In this document: positions 8,291 to 17,249 of the stretch, piece after piece
Numbering within the stretch: position 1 is the stretch's first letter
Layout: each line of letters starts with the position of its first letter
From: Anaerosolibacter sp.
GTDB taxonomy: Bacteria > Bacillota > Clostridia > Peptostreptococcales > Thermotaleaceae
Assembly: GCF_029240175.1 (NCBI RefSeq)
Contig: NZ_JARBTM010000012.1
Location: 1-64,000 of the forward strand
Direction: 5' to 3'
Length of the DNA stretch: 64,000 bases
Notes under the pieces: generated by a model
Databases searched by the model: none
Told to the model about the DNA's origin: nothing
What the model saw: the letters and a program-made list of their open reading frames with translations, nothing else
Translations under genes and position numbers: made by a program

Positions 8291-8532
8291 TTGGTTTACG
8301 TTCAAAAGGGGTATTGGGAATAGAGATTATATTATCGAGGTTACCAGGGGGATAACCACTAAACAAATTATAACAAAATCCGACAAAATGCGCAACATTT
8401 TTTCGAAAAAATATATTGAATTCTTTTATGGTATGAAAAGGAAACATAAGTTATATTTGGTGATTCTTTCTTGCTTTTGTATTATAATTATAATATATTT
8501 TAATTGAGCACGAAAACGGAGGGATGGGGAGT

Positions 8533-9150
8533 ATGAGAGAAAAGATTGAACAAGTGATAGAGAATTTACAACACAACGGAATGAAAGCAAGTTTTTTTGA
8601 AACCACGGACCAGGCAAAAAATTATATCCTAGAAACAATTGGAAACGGAAAAGATGTTGGAATTGGAGGGTCCATGACAATTATGGATATGAAGCTCCAT
8701 GAATCCATAAAGGATGCCGGTAATCAAGTACATTGGCATTGGTTAGTAAGTACCCCTGAGGAGAGAACAGAAGCTGTTAATAAAGCAAATAGGGCGGATG
8801 TATATTTAACCAGTGCTAACGCTATAACCTTGCAGGGTGAAGTTGTTAATGTGGATGGAAATGGAAACAGGGTTTCAGCTATGATTTATGGCCCCAAGAA
8901 GGTAATCATTATTGGCGGAATCAATAAGATATGTAATGATTCTTTTGAAGCCATGGATCGTCTGAGAAAGGATGCTTCACCTCCTAACGCAAAAAGATTG
9001 AATCGAAAAACCCCATGTGTTACAACAGGAGAATGTCGAGACTGTAATTCCCCAGAACGTATTTGTAATGTCACCACCATCATTCATAAGAAGCCAGGAT
9101 GTATTGGAGAAATGGAAATTATTATTGTAGGAGAAGAATTAGGCTATTAA
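8533..9150 (+). CDS. LUD-domain protein (LutC/YkgG-like, DUF162)
   Basis: A 205-residue LUD-fold protein. Visible family features are the GGSMTI stretch (~residues 44-49), a NAITLQGEVVNVDG-like segment (~101-114) and, near the C-terminus, a Cys-rich patch (TPCVTTGECRDC... RICN) typical of stand-alone clostridial members. LutC works with iron-sulfur proteins LutA/LutB in lactate use, but no lutAB is present here, so a role in lactate oxidation is not supported by context. Start 8533 is 9 bases after GGAGG; ATG 8524 would be too close. Confidence 0.85.
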   Translation: MREKIEQVIENLQHNGMKASFFETTDQAKNYILETIGNGKDVGIGGSMTIMDMKLHESIKDAGNQVHWHWLVSTPEERTEAVNKANRADVYLTSANAITLQGEVVNVDGNGNRVSAMIYGPKKVIIIGGINKICNDSFEAMDRLRKDASPPNAKRLNRKTPCVTTGECRDCNSPERICNVTTIIHKKPGCIGEMEIIIVGEELGY

Positions 9151-9155
9151 GATTA

Positions 9156-9185
9156 ACAATGCACGCTAAGCGTGCATTGTTTTAT
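9156..9185 (+). terminator. Rho-independent terminator
   Basis: An 11-bp perfect stem (ACAATGCACGC with GCGTGCATTGT) with loop TAA, followed by TTTTAT. It lies just after the LUD-domain gene. Confidence 0.9.
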
Positions 9186-9312
9186 GTTGGCGGTAATTTT
9201 TCTGGACAATAGGTAATACTAAGTTTATCTAGAGAACAACTTTACAAAGGATTTATATTCATATACAATATGGAAAGATATAGGGAAATTTGTTATATGG
9301 GAGAGATTGACT

Positions 9313-10470
9313 GTGGAAGTGTATTTAGATAATAGTGCGACAACGAGACCCTCCGAGGAAGTTATTGAGATGGTAACAAAAGCTTTAAGGGATTCTTACG
9401 GAAATCCCTCATCTTTGCATCGAAAAGGCATAGAAGTTGAAAAGCTAATTAAGGCTGCTAGAAAGCAAGTTGCAAGGGCGCTAGGTGTAAAAGATGAAGA
9501 AATCATTTTTACCTCTGGTGGAACGGAGTCCAATAATATAGCCATTCTTGGAATCATCGAGGGAAACAAGCGGAAGGGAAATCGAATTATAACGAGTAAG
9601 ATAGAGCATCCCTCTGTATTAAATGTTTTTAAGCGTTTAGAAACGAGAGGGTATGAAGTTATATACTTAGATGTAGATGAATGGGGTAAGATCAAAATAA
9701 AGCAGCTGCAAGAGGCATTGACCGATAATACCCTGCTGGTCAGTCTTATGCATGTGAACAATGAAGTGGGAACAGTACAACCCATTGAAGAGATTGGTAA
9801 GATGCTGCTGCAGCAAAAATCAAAACCATTTTTTCATGTGGATGCAATACAATCATTTGGTAAGTTAAAGTTAAATTTAGGGAAGCTGGGTATTGATATA
9901 TTATCTATTAGCGGTCATAAGATTCATGGGCCCAAAGGAGTTGGTGCTGTTTTTGTAAAAAAAGGCGTGAAAGTTTACCCTTTGTTCTTGGGAGGAAATC
10001 AAGAAACGGGAATTCGGTCTGGTACAGAAAATGTCCCAGGGATATTGGGTCTTGGTGTTGCAGCAGAGAAGATATGGAATGGTCTAGATAAGCATTATGA
10101 CCAATTAACTATATTAAGAGATAGGTTTTTGGAACGAGTTAGAAATGAAATACCTAATGTTAAGATAAATAGTTCAGAAGGACCTGATGGAGCACCTCAT
10201 ATTTTAAATATAAGTTTTATAGGTATCCGAGGGGAGGTTTTGCTCCACAGCTTAGAACAGGATGAAATTTATGTTTCAACAGGTTCGGCTTGTTCATCTA
10301 AAAAAAGCAGTCAAAGCCATGTGTTAAAGGCGATGAAGTTGAGTGATGATGAGATTGAGGGTGCGATACGGTTCAGTTTCTCCTATAATAATACGAGGGA
10401 AGAGATTGATTATGCAGTTGATCATCTAAAGAAGCATGTTGAAGAACTACGAAAGATTATGATGAGGTGA
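9313..10470 (+). CDS. Cysteine desulfurase (NifS/IscS family), ThiI partner
   Basis: A PLP enzyme that removes sulfur from cysteine to form a persulfide. The protein starts VEVYLDNSATT. The PLP lysine is in SGHKIHGPKG (~residue 203), TSGGTESNN binds the cofactor phosphate, and the active-site cysteine is in STGSACSSKKS (~residue 325). GTG 9313 sits 7 bases after GGGAGAG; TTG 9307 is in frame but crowds it. The gene lies 4 bp before thiI, the usual Firmicute pairing, so the persulfide is probably passed to ThiI for tRNA 4-thiouridine and/or thiamine synthesis. Confidence 0.95.
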   Translation: MEVYLDNSATTRPSEEVIEMVTKALRDSYGNPSSLHRKGIEVEKLIKAARKQVARALGVKDEEIIFTSGGTESNNIAILGIIEGNKRKGNRIITSKIEHPSVLNVFKRLETRGYEVIYLDVDEWGKIKIKQLQEALTDNTLLVSLMHVNNEVGTVQPIEEIGKMLLQQKSKPFFHVDAIQSFGKLKLNLGKLGIDILSISGHKIHGPKGVGAVFVKKGVKVYPLFLGGNQETGIRSGTENVPGILGLGVAAEKIWNGLDKHYDQLTILRDRFLERVRNEIPNVKINSSEGPDGAPHILNISFIGIRGEVLLHSLEQDEIYVSTGSACSSKKSSQSHVLKAMKLSDDEIEGAIRFSFSYNNTREEIDYAVDHLKKHVEELRKIMMR

Positions 10471-10474
10471 TTGT

Positions 10475-11650
10475 GTGAAAAGAACATTGATTGTAAGATA
10501 TGGTGAAATTGCGCTGAAGGGATTAAATAAATCTTATTTTGAACAGAAGCTTGTAAAGCATATACAGGCCAATATTCGGGACTTAGGAAATACGAGGGTA
10601 TACAAATCAAATGGATTGGTTTTTGTAGAATTGAACGGACAAGATGAGGAGGAAGTGGTTGCCAGAGTTGTAAAGGTATTTGGCATTGTATCAGTTAGTC
10701 CTGCATGGAAAGTAGAGGCTGATCTAGATGTTATTAAGGAAACGGCGCTCAAGCTTACCATAGAAAGAGTAAAGGATGGACAATTTAAAACCTTCAAGGT
10801 AGAAAGCCGGAGGGGAGACAAGAGCTTTCCTCTGAACTCTCCGCAGATATGTAGAGAAGTAGGCGGATATATATTGCAGGGAATAGAAGGATTAAAGGTA
10901 GACGTCCATGAACCGGAACTATCTATTCATATTGACGTAAGAGATAAAGCATATATCTACGCTGAAAAAATTCCAGGGTTTGGGGGCTTGCCCTTGGGAA
11001 CCAATGGGAAAGCGATGCTTCTTTTATCAGGGGGAATCGATAGCCCAGTGGCAGGATGGATGATGGCTAAAAGAGGTGTGGATATACAGGCTGTCCATTA
11101 CCATAGTTATCCTTTCACCAGCGACCGTGCCAAGGAGAAGGTCATGGATCTAGCTAAGATTCTAGCCACGTACTGCGGCAATATACGTCTCCATGCTGTA
11201 AATCTATTACCGATTCAAAAGGAGATTAATGAAAAATGTCCAGAAGAAGAAATGACGATTCTTTCTAGACGATTTATGATGAAAATTGCTGAACAAATTG
11301 CTATAAGCAATGGATGCCATGCATTAATCACCGGTGAAAGCATCGGGCAGGTAGCCAGTCAGACAATAGAAGGTTTAACGGTAACCAATGAAGCCGTTAC
11401 CTTGCCGGTATTTCAACCATTAATTGCCTTGGATAAGGTTGATATTGTTGAATTAGCGAAGAAAATTGGTACTTTTGAAACCTCTATCCTGCCCTATGAG
11501 GATTGTTGTACTGTATTTTTACCAAAAAGACCGGTTACGAAGCCAAGAGTGGAAAGAATTAAAGAATCTGAGAATAAACTAGATGTGGAAGGGTTAATTG
11601 AGAAAGCTATAGCAGATATGGAGGTAATAAAAATATCAGCAGAGGAATAG
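10475..11650 (+). CDS. thiI: tRNA 4-thiouridine sulfurtransferase ThiI
   Basis: ThiI adenylates tRNA U8 and transfers sulfur to make s4U. An N-terminal ferredoxin-like/THUMP region (~60-165) is followed by the PP-loop ATPase domain with LLSGGIDSPVAGW (~180-190). The conserved segment YEDCCTVFLPKRP is near the C-terminus. At 391 residues it lacks the C-terminal rhodanese domain of the E. coli protein, as is usual in Firmicutes. The GTG start follows GAGGTG. It is coupled to the desulfurase upstream. Confidence 0.95.
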   Translation: MKRTLIVRYGEIALKGLNKSYFEQKLVKHIQANIRDLGNTRVYKSNGLVFVELNGQDEEEVVARVVKVFGIVSVSPAWKVEADLDVIKETALKLTIERVKDGQFKTFKVESRRGDKSFPLNSPQICREVGGYILQGIEGLKVDVHEPELSIHIDVRDKAYIYAEKIPGFGGLPLGTNGKAMLLLSGGIDSPVAGWMMAKRGVDIQAVHYHSYPFTSDRAKEKVMDLAKILATYCGNIRLHAVNLLPIQKEINEKCPEEEMTILSRRFMMKIAEQIAISNGCHALITGESIGQVASQTIEGLTVTNEAVTLPVFQPLIALDKVDIVELAKKIGTFETSILPYEDCCTVFLPKRPVTKPRVERIKESENKLDVEGLIEKAIADMEVIKISAEE

Positions 11651-11685
11651 CATAAACTATAAATGGCATAAAGGGGGAATTCGCC

Positions 11686-12036
11686 ATGACAAAGTTCTTG
11701 TTACGATGGATTGCCAGCGCTGCATCCATATACATCACTGCAGCTTTATTTGAGAATGTCTATATTACAGGTTTTGACGCAGCTATGCTGGCAGCAGTGA
11801 TTCTAGGAATTGCCAATATGATTGTGAAACCAATCATCGTTTTGTTCACACTACCCATAAATATTGTAACACTAGGGCTTTTCACACTGGTGATCAATGG
11901 GTTTGTGCTAAAAATTACAGCAGGGCTTGTCAGCGGGTTTATGATCAATGGATTATTTACGGCCATATTGGCCTCTGTTGTGTTGAGTATCGTTCATGTG
12001 GTATTGAGCGGTATTTTAGGTGTAAAAAAAGATTAA
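11686..12036 (+). CDS. Phage-holin-like four-helix membrane protein (DUF360 family)
   Basis: A 116-residue integral membrane protein with about four hydrophobic segments, including a NMIVKPIIVLFTLPINIVT-like core, the signature of the DUF360/'phage holin family' small membrane proteins. These are chromosomal and not phage holins in any demonstrated sense. ATG 11686 follows AAAGGGGGA. It lies 35 bp after thiI, probably in the same transcript, and is followed by a terminator. Confidence 0.85.
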   Translation: MTKFLLRWIASAASIYITAALFENVYITGFDAAMLAAVILGIANMIVKPIIVLFTLPINIVTLGLFTLVINGFVLKITAGLVSGFMINGLFTAILASVVLSIVHVVLSGILGVKKD

Positions 12037-12041
12037 AAATA

Positions 12042-12066
12042 GGGAGACTTATGTCTCTCTTTTTTG
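12042..12066 (+). terminator. Rho-independent terminator
   Basis: A stem GGGAGAC/GTCTCTC (one wobble pair) with loop TTAT, followed by a T run. It separates the thiI transcript from the spoIIA operon. A second AT-rich hairpin (TCATAAAAT/ATTTTATGA) lies at 12129-12149. Confidence 0.75.
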
Positions 12067-12192
12067 TTCCGTAATAGGAATAATATTTACGTATTAGGGA
12101 ATCATACATTGTTGGATTTTGTTAATCGTCATAAAATTTCATTTTATGATAAAAAAAGTCAGTGTAAATTACAAAACTAGCTATTTTTCACC

Positions 12193-12221
12193 GAAGGAAA
12201 AACTATTGCATTAAAGAATAT
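12193..12221 (+). promoter_or_regulatory. Sigma-H promoter of the spoIIA operon
   Basis: GAAGGAAAA at 12193-12201 fits the sigma-H -35 consensus RNAGGAWWW, and AAAGAATAT at 12213-12221 fits the -10 consensus RNNGAATWW, with exactly 11 bp between them. In Bacillus the spoIIA operon is transcribed by sigma-H at the start of sporulation, so position and sequence agree. It lies ~50 bp before spoIIAA. Confidence 0.82.
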
Positions 12222-12272
12222 GTAATAGGTGCTAAAAAATGATACATAAGATTAGGCAAAGGAGGGGTCCAA

Positions 12273-12608
12273 TTGCGTCTTAGTTTTGAGAACATCAACA
12301 AAGGTCTAGTAATCAAACTGGATGGGGAGTTAGATCATCATACAGCTGAAGAAATTCGTGATGAGATTGACAGAGAGATAGAGCATTATGGAGCGAAAAA
12401 TATCATTTTTGACTTATCAGGAATGAATTTTATGGATAGCTCTGGTATAGGTGTTATCATCGGAAGATACAAGAAGGTTAGTAAAATGGGAGGAGAAGTT
12501 GCTGTAGTAAATATCAATAGTCGTGTCGAGAGAATTTTCAAAATGTCGGGGTTATTTAATATTGTCAAAAGATTTGAAAGTAAAACGCAAGCTGTAGACA
12601 GCTTATAA
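12273..12608 (+). CDS. spoIIAA: Anti-sigma-F factor antagonist SpoIIAA
   Basis: A STAS-domain protein of 111 aa. Unphosphorylated SpoIIAA binds SpoIIAB and frees sigma-F in the forespore. The phosphorylated serine lies in the conserved segment [15 protein letters not shown] (~residues 50-64). The TTG start is preceded by AAAGGAGGGG at ideal spacing. It is first in the operon spoIIAA-spoIIAB-sigF behind a sigma-H promoter. Confidence 0.97.
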   Translation: MRLSFENINKGLVIKLDGELDHHTAEEIRDEIDREIEHYGAKNIIFDLSGMNFMDSSGIGVIIGRYKKVSKMGGEVAVVNINSRVERIFKMSGLFNIVKRFESKTQAVDSL

Positions 12609-12621
12609 AGGGGTGAGTCGT

Positions 12622-13050
12622 TTGTCCATACAGAATCATATGAGATTAGAATTTCTCAGTAAGTCGCAAAATGAAGCTTTTGCAAGAGTTGTTGTAGCTT
12701 CCTTTGCTGCACAGTTGGATCCTACTATCGAAGAGTTGGCTGATGTAAAGACAGCGGTTTCAGAGGCTGTGACCAACGCCATCATTCATGGTTATGAAGA
12801 TAAAATAGGCAATGTCATTATTGAGTGTTCTATTCAAGACAATAAGATTGAGATCATGATTATTGATCATGGAAAAGGAATCGATGATGTGGAAGAGGCA
12901 AGACAACCTCTATACACTTCAAAGCCAGAACTAGAGAGGTCTGGTATGGGATTTACAGTCATGGAAACCTTTATGGATGAAGTAGAAATTCAATCACTAA
13001 AAGATGTAGGAACAAAAATAAGAATGGTTAAACGTTTTGAAAGTCGTTAG
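12622..13050 (+). CDS. spoIIAB: Anti-sigma-F factor and serine kinase SpoIIAB
   Basis: A GHKL-fold kinase that holds sigma-F inactive and phosphorylates SpoIIAA. The N box ([14 protein letters not shown]), G1 (IDHGKGIDD) and G2 ([17 protein letters not shown]) are all clear. TTG 12622 is preferred because AAAGGGGTGA lies 6 bases before it and the product then aligns with known SpoIIAB N-termini; GTG 12613 falls inside that site. The protein is 142 aa, close to the usual length. Confidence 0.96.
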   Translation: MSIQNHMRLEFLSKSQNEAFARVVVASFAAQLDPTIEELADVKTAVSEAVTNAIIHGYEDKIGNVIIECSIQDNKIEIMIIDHGKGIDDVEEARQPLYTSKPELERSGMGFTVMETFMDEVEIQSLKDVGTKIRMVKRFESR

Positions 13051-13068
13051 AAATAAGGGGTAGATTAT

Positions 13069-13839
13069 ATGACTATGACTGCATTCTCAGAAGACAATAA
13101 TGAAATATTAAGTCATGAGGAGACCATCATATTAATTCAAAGGGCACAGGCGGGAGATAGAACAGCCCAGAGTATCCTTGTAAATCATAATCTAGGATTG
13201 GTAAGAAGTGTCTTGAAAAGATTTGCCAATAGGGGTTATGAAAGAGAGGATTTGTTTCAGCTTGGATGTATCGGCCTCGTTAAGGCTATTGAGAAATTTG
13301 ATATAAGTTACGAAGTGAGATTTTCTACCTATGCAGTACCGATGATTATCGGAGAAATCAAACGATTTTTACGAGATGATGGGATCATTAAAGTGAGTAG
13401 ATCTCTAAAACAGGCTGCAGGGAAGATAAAAGGCGCAAAAGAGATTTTATTTCAAAGATTAGGTAGGGAACCAACATTACAAGAGTTAGAAGACGAAACC
13501 GAAATTTCAAAAGAAGATATTGTCATGGCATTGGATTCAAATATCCAGCCTGACTATCTATACGATGTTATACATCAAGATGATGGTTCACCGGTTCATT
13601 TGATCGATAAAATCAGCGAAACGAACACAGAGGATGATACTGAAGTTGTAGACCGCTTAGCGCTGCAGGAGGTACTGTCTAAGTTAAAGCCTAGGGAAAG
13701 GCAGATTATAATACTGCGTTATTTCAAGGATAAGACTCAGACGGAAATCGCAGAAGTTATCGGGATATCTCAGGTTCAGGTTTCGAGAATTGAAAAAAAG
13801 GTACTACAACAATTAAAGGAGTTATTGATAAAGGCATAA
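13069..13839 (+). CDS. sigF: Forespore sigma factor SigF
   Basis: A sigma-70 factor of 256 aa. Region 2 includes DLFQLGCIGLVKAIEKFD and RFSTYAVPMIIGEIKRFLRDDG; region 3 follows (REPTLQELEDETEISKED); region 4 carries the helix-turn-helix TQTEIAEVIGISQVQVSRIEKK. It is active only in the forespore after septation and turns on genes such as spoVA. It lies 18 bp after spoIIAB. Confidence 0.97.
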   Translation: MTMTAFSEDNNEILSHEETIILIQRAQAGDRTAQSILVNHNLGLVRSVLKRFANRGYEREDLFQLGCIGLVKAIEKFDISYEVRFSTYAVPMIIGEIKRFLRDDGIIKVSRSLKQAAGKIKGAKEILFQRLGREPTLQELEDETEISKEDIVMALDSNIQPDYLYDVIHQDDGSPVHLIDKISETNTEDDTEVVDRLALQEVLSKLKPRERQIIILRYFKDKTQTEIAEVIGISQVQVSRIEKKVLQQLKELLIKA

Positions 13840-13945
13840 TCATTATGTCTTTATTTTTTTGTTGAAATACTCTACATAAAAATCAAAGAATTATCCCACA
13901 GATTATAGTAAATACTATGTTTATAGACAGAATGGAGTGATGATC

Positions 13946-14104
13946 ATGGAAGTCAAATATCGTAGACTACTGTGGGTTATGATGCTTGTAATAGTCATTT
14001 CTTTCGCAACAGTATTCATTTTAAACAATAAATCTGGAACCAATAAGTATACAAGGGCTAAGTTGATTTACATTCAAGAGAATGCTATGAAGCAAAGGTT
14101 GTGA
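13946..14104 (+). CDS. Small membrane protein, 52 aa, between sigF and spoVAA
   Basis: The frame runs from ATG 13946 to TGA 14104 behind GGAGTGATGATC. The product begins MEVKYRRLLWVMM, has one hydrophobic segment (~residues 8-25) and ends in a basic, polar tail. Its stop lies four bases before the spoVAA start, so the two are probably translationally coupled. I recognise no family. Position makes a sporulation role plausible, but that is inference. Confidence 0.75.
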   Translation: MEVKYRRLLWVMMLVIVISFATVFILNNKSGTNKYTRAKLIYIQENAMKQRL

Positions 14105-14108
14105 AAAA

Positions 14109-14732
14109 GTGGATTATCAGGACGCGGTCTATGTTCAGTTAAAGGATAGCTTGGTCGCTGTGAACCCTTCCTGCTTAAAGGTGAGGGATGTGGCGATTAT
14201 TTTAGCGGGTAAAGAAATCAAGGAATCACTCCTAAACCTTGAAATCTTGAGCAAGAAAGATATGAAAAAAATGTATATAGTAGTTTCTATTCTGACAGTG
14301 ATAGAGAAGATGAAGGAACTTTATCCAGACCTAGCCATTATCCCAGTAGGTGAGTCAGAATTACTGGTAACAATAGAAAAAGCTTCCAAAGAAGATAAGA
14401 ATATTTCATCGTACTTAAAGATTGCTGTGGTTGCTTCTATTCTCTTTGTAGGAACTGGATTGGCTATCATGAATTTTCATGCGGATGTAAATATGGGTGA
14501 GGCCCATAAGGTCTTATATAAGCTAATTACAGGAAATGATGAGAATAGGCCATTAATTCTTCAAATCCCTTACTCAATAGGTATTGGCTTAGGGATGACG
14601 CTATTTTTTAATCATTTTCTTCCTAAACACAGTAATGAACCTAGTCCCATGGAGGTTGAAATGTATCTATATAAACAGAATATGGATGAATATCTTTTGA
14701 ACAATGAAAAAAACACGGAGGAAAGTGAATGA
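14109..14732 (+). CDS. spoVAA: Stage V sporulation protein AA
   Basis: SpoVAA is part of the SpoVA membrane channel that moves dipicolinic acid into the forespore and out at germination. The N-terminal ~95 residues are soluble, with an alternating beta/helix pattern, followed by hydrophobic segments at ~105-122 and ~155-175 and a polar C-terminal tail. The GTG start has only a weak site, fitting coupling to the 52-aa gene upstream. Assigned from domain layout and operon order. Confidence 0.9.
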   Translation: MDYQDAVYVQLKDSLVAVNPSCLKVRDVAIILAGKEIKESLLNLEILSKKDMKKMYIVVSILTVIEKMKELYPDLAIIPVGESELLVTIEKASKEDKNISSYLKIAVVASILFVGTGLAIMNFHADVNMGEAHKVLYKLITGNDENRPLILQIPYSIGIGLGMTLFFNHFLPKHSNEPSPMEVEMYLYKQNMDEYLLNNEKNTEESE

Positions 14733-14751
14733 TTAGCTGGAGATGATAGGG

Positions 14752-15165
14752 ATGCTCAAATATGTAGCTGCCTTTGTAGGACTAGCTGAAGGTATTGTGG
14801 TGGGAAGTGCTGTAGTGGCCTTTATCACATTGTTAGATATCGTGCCCAGACTGGCCCAAGTTACTGAAACTGAAAATTATATTGGATTCTACGAGATTGT
14901 TATCATTTCATCAGGTACAATCGTTTCATGGGCATGGTTTTCAAATGTATCATTAAATGCGGGGAAAGTAATTTTAGCGCTGGTAGGTCTTCTCATGGGG
15001 GTATTTGTGGGGCTATTAGCATCGGCTTTGACTGAAGTTACCAATGTCATTCCAGTAATCATCAATAGATTTCAACTGCATGATTATATACGGTATGTCC
15101 TTGGATCACTGGTAACAGGAAAAGTAGTAGGATCCTTGATTTACTGGATACTAATTAATAAATAG
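14752..15165 (+). CDS. spoVAB: Stage V sporulation protein AB
   Basis: A 137-residue membrane protein with about four transmembrane segments, the first containing FVGLAEGIVVGSAVVAF, typical of SpoVAB. ATG 14752 is preferred over ATG 14743 because GGAG lies ~9 bases before it. It sits between spoVAA and spoVAC in the conserved order. Confidence 0.9.
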   Translation: MLKYVAAFVGLAEGIVVGSAVVAFITLLDIVPRLAQVTETENYIGFYEIVIISSGTIVSWAWFSNVSLNAGKVILALVGLLMGVFVGLLASALTEVTNVIPVIINRFQLHDYIRYVLGSLVTGKVVGSLIYWILINK

Positions 15166-15177
15166 GAGATGAAGTCA

Positions 15178-15333
15178 ATGGACAGAAACTATCAAGATAT
15201 CATCAACAAAGTAGATTTGACTTGGAATGTAGTGAATGAAATGAAGAAACGACATGATTTTGAATCTATACAAATTAGTAGAAATATCTTAGATGGCAAT
15301 GGAAAAGCCTCTATCGAACAACTGAGACTATAG
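15178..15333 (+). CDS. Small soluble protein, 51 aa, inserted between spoVAB and spoVAC
   Basis: ATG 15178 to TAG 15333, behind AGGAGATGAAGTCA. The product (MDRNYQDIINKVDLTWN...) is polar and charged, with no membrane segment or Cys. The B. subtilis spoVA operon has no gene here. The good ribosome-binding site and tight packing (12 bp after spoVAB, 30 bp before spoVAC) argue that it is translated. No family recognised. Confidence 0.72.
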   Translation: MDRNYQDIINKVDLTWNVVNEMKKRHDFESIQISRNILDGNGKASIEQLRL

Positions 15334-15363
15334 GTCATCATAGCAAGGGAAAGAGGTATAGCG

Positions 15364-15825
15364 ATGGAAAATAAGAAGCTTCAAAGTATCAACAAACAGC
15401 AAGAATATAATGAATATGTACAACAAAAGATACCAAAGCCAACTTACTTTAAAAATTGCATTTGGGCTTTTATTGTAGGAGGGTTGATCTGCGTTTTTGG
15501 GCAGTTTCTAGCAAATATATTTAAGGGAATGGGATTAAATAAAGAAGATGTTGCCTCGGCCGTACCTATGACCTTGGTATTTCTAGGTGCTTTTTTTACA
15601 GGATTAGGTGTGTACGATCAGCTTGGTAAGCGGGCAGGTGCTGGTTCTATTGTACCGATAACTGGATTCGCCAATTCTATCGTATCACCAGCCATGGAGT
15701 TTAAGAGAGAGGGCTATGTTTTTGGTGTCGCAGCCAAAATGTTTGTATTGGCTGGCCCTGTACTTGTTTATGGATATGGATCATCCATTATTGTTGGATT
15801 GTTATATTATTTTTTAGGTAGATAG
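15364..15825 (+). CDS. spoVAC: Stage V sporulation protein AC
   Basis: A channel component of the SpoVA dipicolinate system, with mechanosensitive-channel behaviour reported for the Bacillus protein. After a polar N-terminus (~35 residues) come several hydrophobic segments and the conserved block GAGSIVPITGFANSIVSPAMEFKREG, of which the PITGFANS core is diagnostic. 153 aa, usual length. ATG 15364 follows AAAGAGG. Confidence 0.96.
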   Translation: MENKKLQSINKQQEYNEYVQQKIPKPTYFKNCIWAFIVGGLICVFGQFLANIFKGMGLNKEDVASAVPMTLVFLGAFFTGLGVYDQLGKRAGAGSIVPITGFANSIVSPAMEFKREGYVFGVAAKMFVLAGPVLVYGYGSSIIVGLLYYFLGR

Positions 15826-15838
15826 GAGGTTGTGCAAA

Positions 15839-16861
15839 TTGGCATCAAAAAAACTAGGCAAGCAAACGGTAAAGTTTGACCATCCTCCGGTGATTATAGG
15901 AACAGCAGCCACTGTAGGACCAAAGGAAGGTCAAGGTCCGCTAAGTAGTTACTTTGATACTGTCTTATCAGATGATCTCTATGGAGAAAACAGCTGGGAG
16001 CTGGCTGAGAGTAAAATGCTCAGAGAAACGGTTAAATTAGCAGTGCAAAAATCAGATAAGAATATTACTGACATGGAGTATATGCTCTCGGGAGATTTAT
16101 TAAATCAGCTTATGTCTGCTACCTTTGCAGCAAGAGACTTAGGAATACCGTTTTTTGGATTATATGGAGCGTGTTCGACCATGACTGAATCACTAAGCCT
16201 TGGTTCCATGCTGATAGATGGGGGATATGCTAAGCATCTAGTGGCAGTAACATCCAGTCATTTTAGTGCTGCAGAGCGGCAGTTTAGATTCCCTTTAGAA
16301 TTAGGAAATCAGAGACCGTTAACGGCCCAGTGGACAGTCACAGGGTCAGGAGCAGCTATATTGGCATCCTATGGACAAGGGCCAAGAATAACCCATGTAA
16401 CAACAGGTAAAGTTATTGATTTAGGGATCAAAGATGCTAACAATATGGGAGCAGCCATGGCTCCAGCGGCTGCAGATACGATTGCTACCCATTTTGAAGA
16501 TACAGGCTTCGCTCCTGAGAGTTACGATTTAATTGTTACTGGTGATCTGGGAGCCATTGGGAAAGAGATTACGCAAGAAATGGTATATGATCGAGGCTAC
16601 AATATTGCAAAGGTATACAATGATTGTGGATTAATGATTTTTGACAATAAAGCACAAGATACCCATGCAGGTGGAAGTGGGTGTGGATGCTCTGCATCGG
16701 TATTTTGTGGCTATATTTATCAACAGCTGCAAAAAAACAAATTAAATCGTGTGCTGCTGATATCGACTGGGGCGTTGCTGTCTACGACCAGTGCCCAGCA
16801 GGGGCAGTCGATACCAGGAATCGCTCACGCTGTAACGATTACGAATAATGTTAAGGGTTAG
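15839..16861 (+). CDS. spoVAD: Stage V sporulation protein AD
   Basis: A thiolase-fold protein of the inner membrane face that binds dipicolinic acid directly. Conserved family stretches include TAATVGPKEGQGPL near the N-terminus and GLYGACSTMTESL around residue 105. TTG 15839 lies 9 bases after AGGAGG; the in-frame TTG at 15830 is immediately next to that site and cannot be used well. It starts 14 bp after spoVAC and ends inside the spoVAEb leader. Confidence 0.96.
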   Translation: MASKKLGKQTVKFDHPPVIIGTAATVGPKEGQGPLSSYFDTVLSDDLYGENSWELAESKMLRETVKLAVQKSDKNITDMEYMLSGDLLNQLMSATFAARDLGIPFFGLYGACSTMTESLSLGSMLIDGGYAKHLVAVTSSHFSAAERQFRFPLELGNQRPLTAQWTVTGSGAAILASYGQGPRITHVTTGKVIDLGIKDANNMGAAMAPAAADTIATHFEDTGFAPESYDLIVTGDLGAIGKEITQEMVYDRGYNIAKVYNDCGLMIFDNKAQDTHAGGSGCGCSASVFCGYIYQQLQKNKLNRVLLISTGALLSTTSAQQGQSIPGIAHAVTITNNVKG

Positions 16862-16871
16862 GAGGATGCAT

Positions 16872-17228
16872 ATGGATTATGTTCGTGCTTTCATTGTTGG
16901 AGGTGCTATTTGTGTAATTGGACAGCTCTTAATGGATGGAACGAAGCTGACACCTGCCCATGTATTGGTATTATTTGTGACTTCAGGTGTTGTGTTAACT
17001 GCTTTAGGAATATATGAACCCATTGTGGACTTTGGTGGTGCAGGTGCGACAGTGCCATTACCTGGTTTTGGCTATGCTTTAGCAAAAGGTGCTATCAAAG
17101 CTACGAAGGCAAACGGAATCTTAGGCGCTTTTACAGGAGGTGTGACGGCAACCGCAGGGGGCGTAGCAGCAGCGATTTTCTTTGGATACTTGATGTCAGT
17201 ACTGTTTACACCAAAGTCGAAAAAATAA
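16872..17228 (+). CDS. spoVAE: Stage V sporulation protein AE (SpoVAEb)
   Basis: A 118-residue membrane protein with 3-4 hydrophobic segments and the conserved VPLPGFGYALAKGA block, the SpoVAE counterpart of the SpoVAC motif. ATG 16872 is 6-7 bases after TTAGGAGG; the ATG at 16866 abuts that site. The ribosome-binding site overlaps the spoVAD stop. Confidence 0.94.
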   Translation: MDYVRAFIVGGAICVIGQLLMDGTKLTPAHVLVLFVTSGVVLTALGIYEPIVDFGGAGATVPLPGFGYALAKGAIKATKANGILGAFTGGVTATAGGVAAAIFFGYLMSVLFTPKSKK

Positions 17229-17249
17229 ATGACAGAGAGGAACTGAGGA

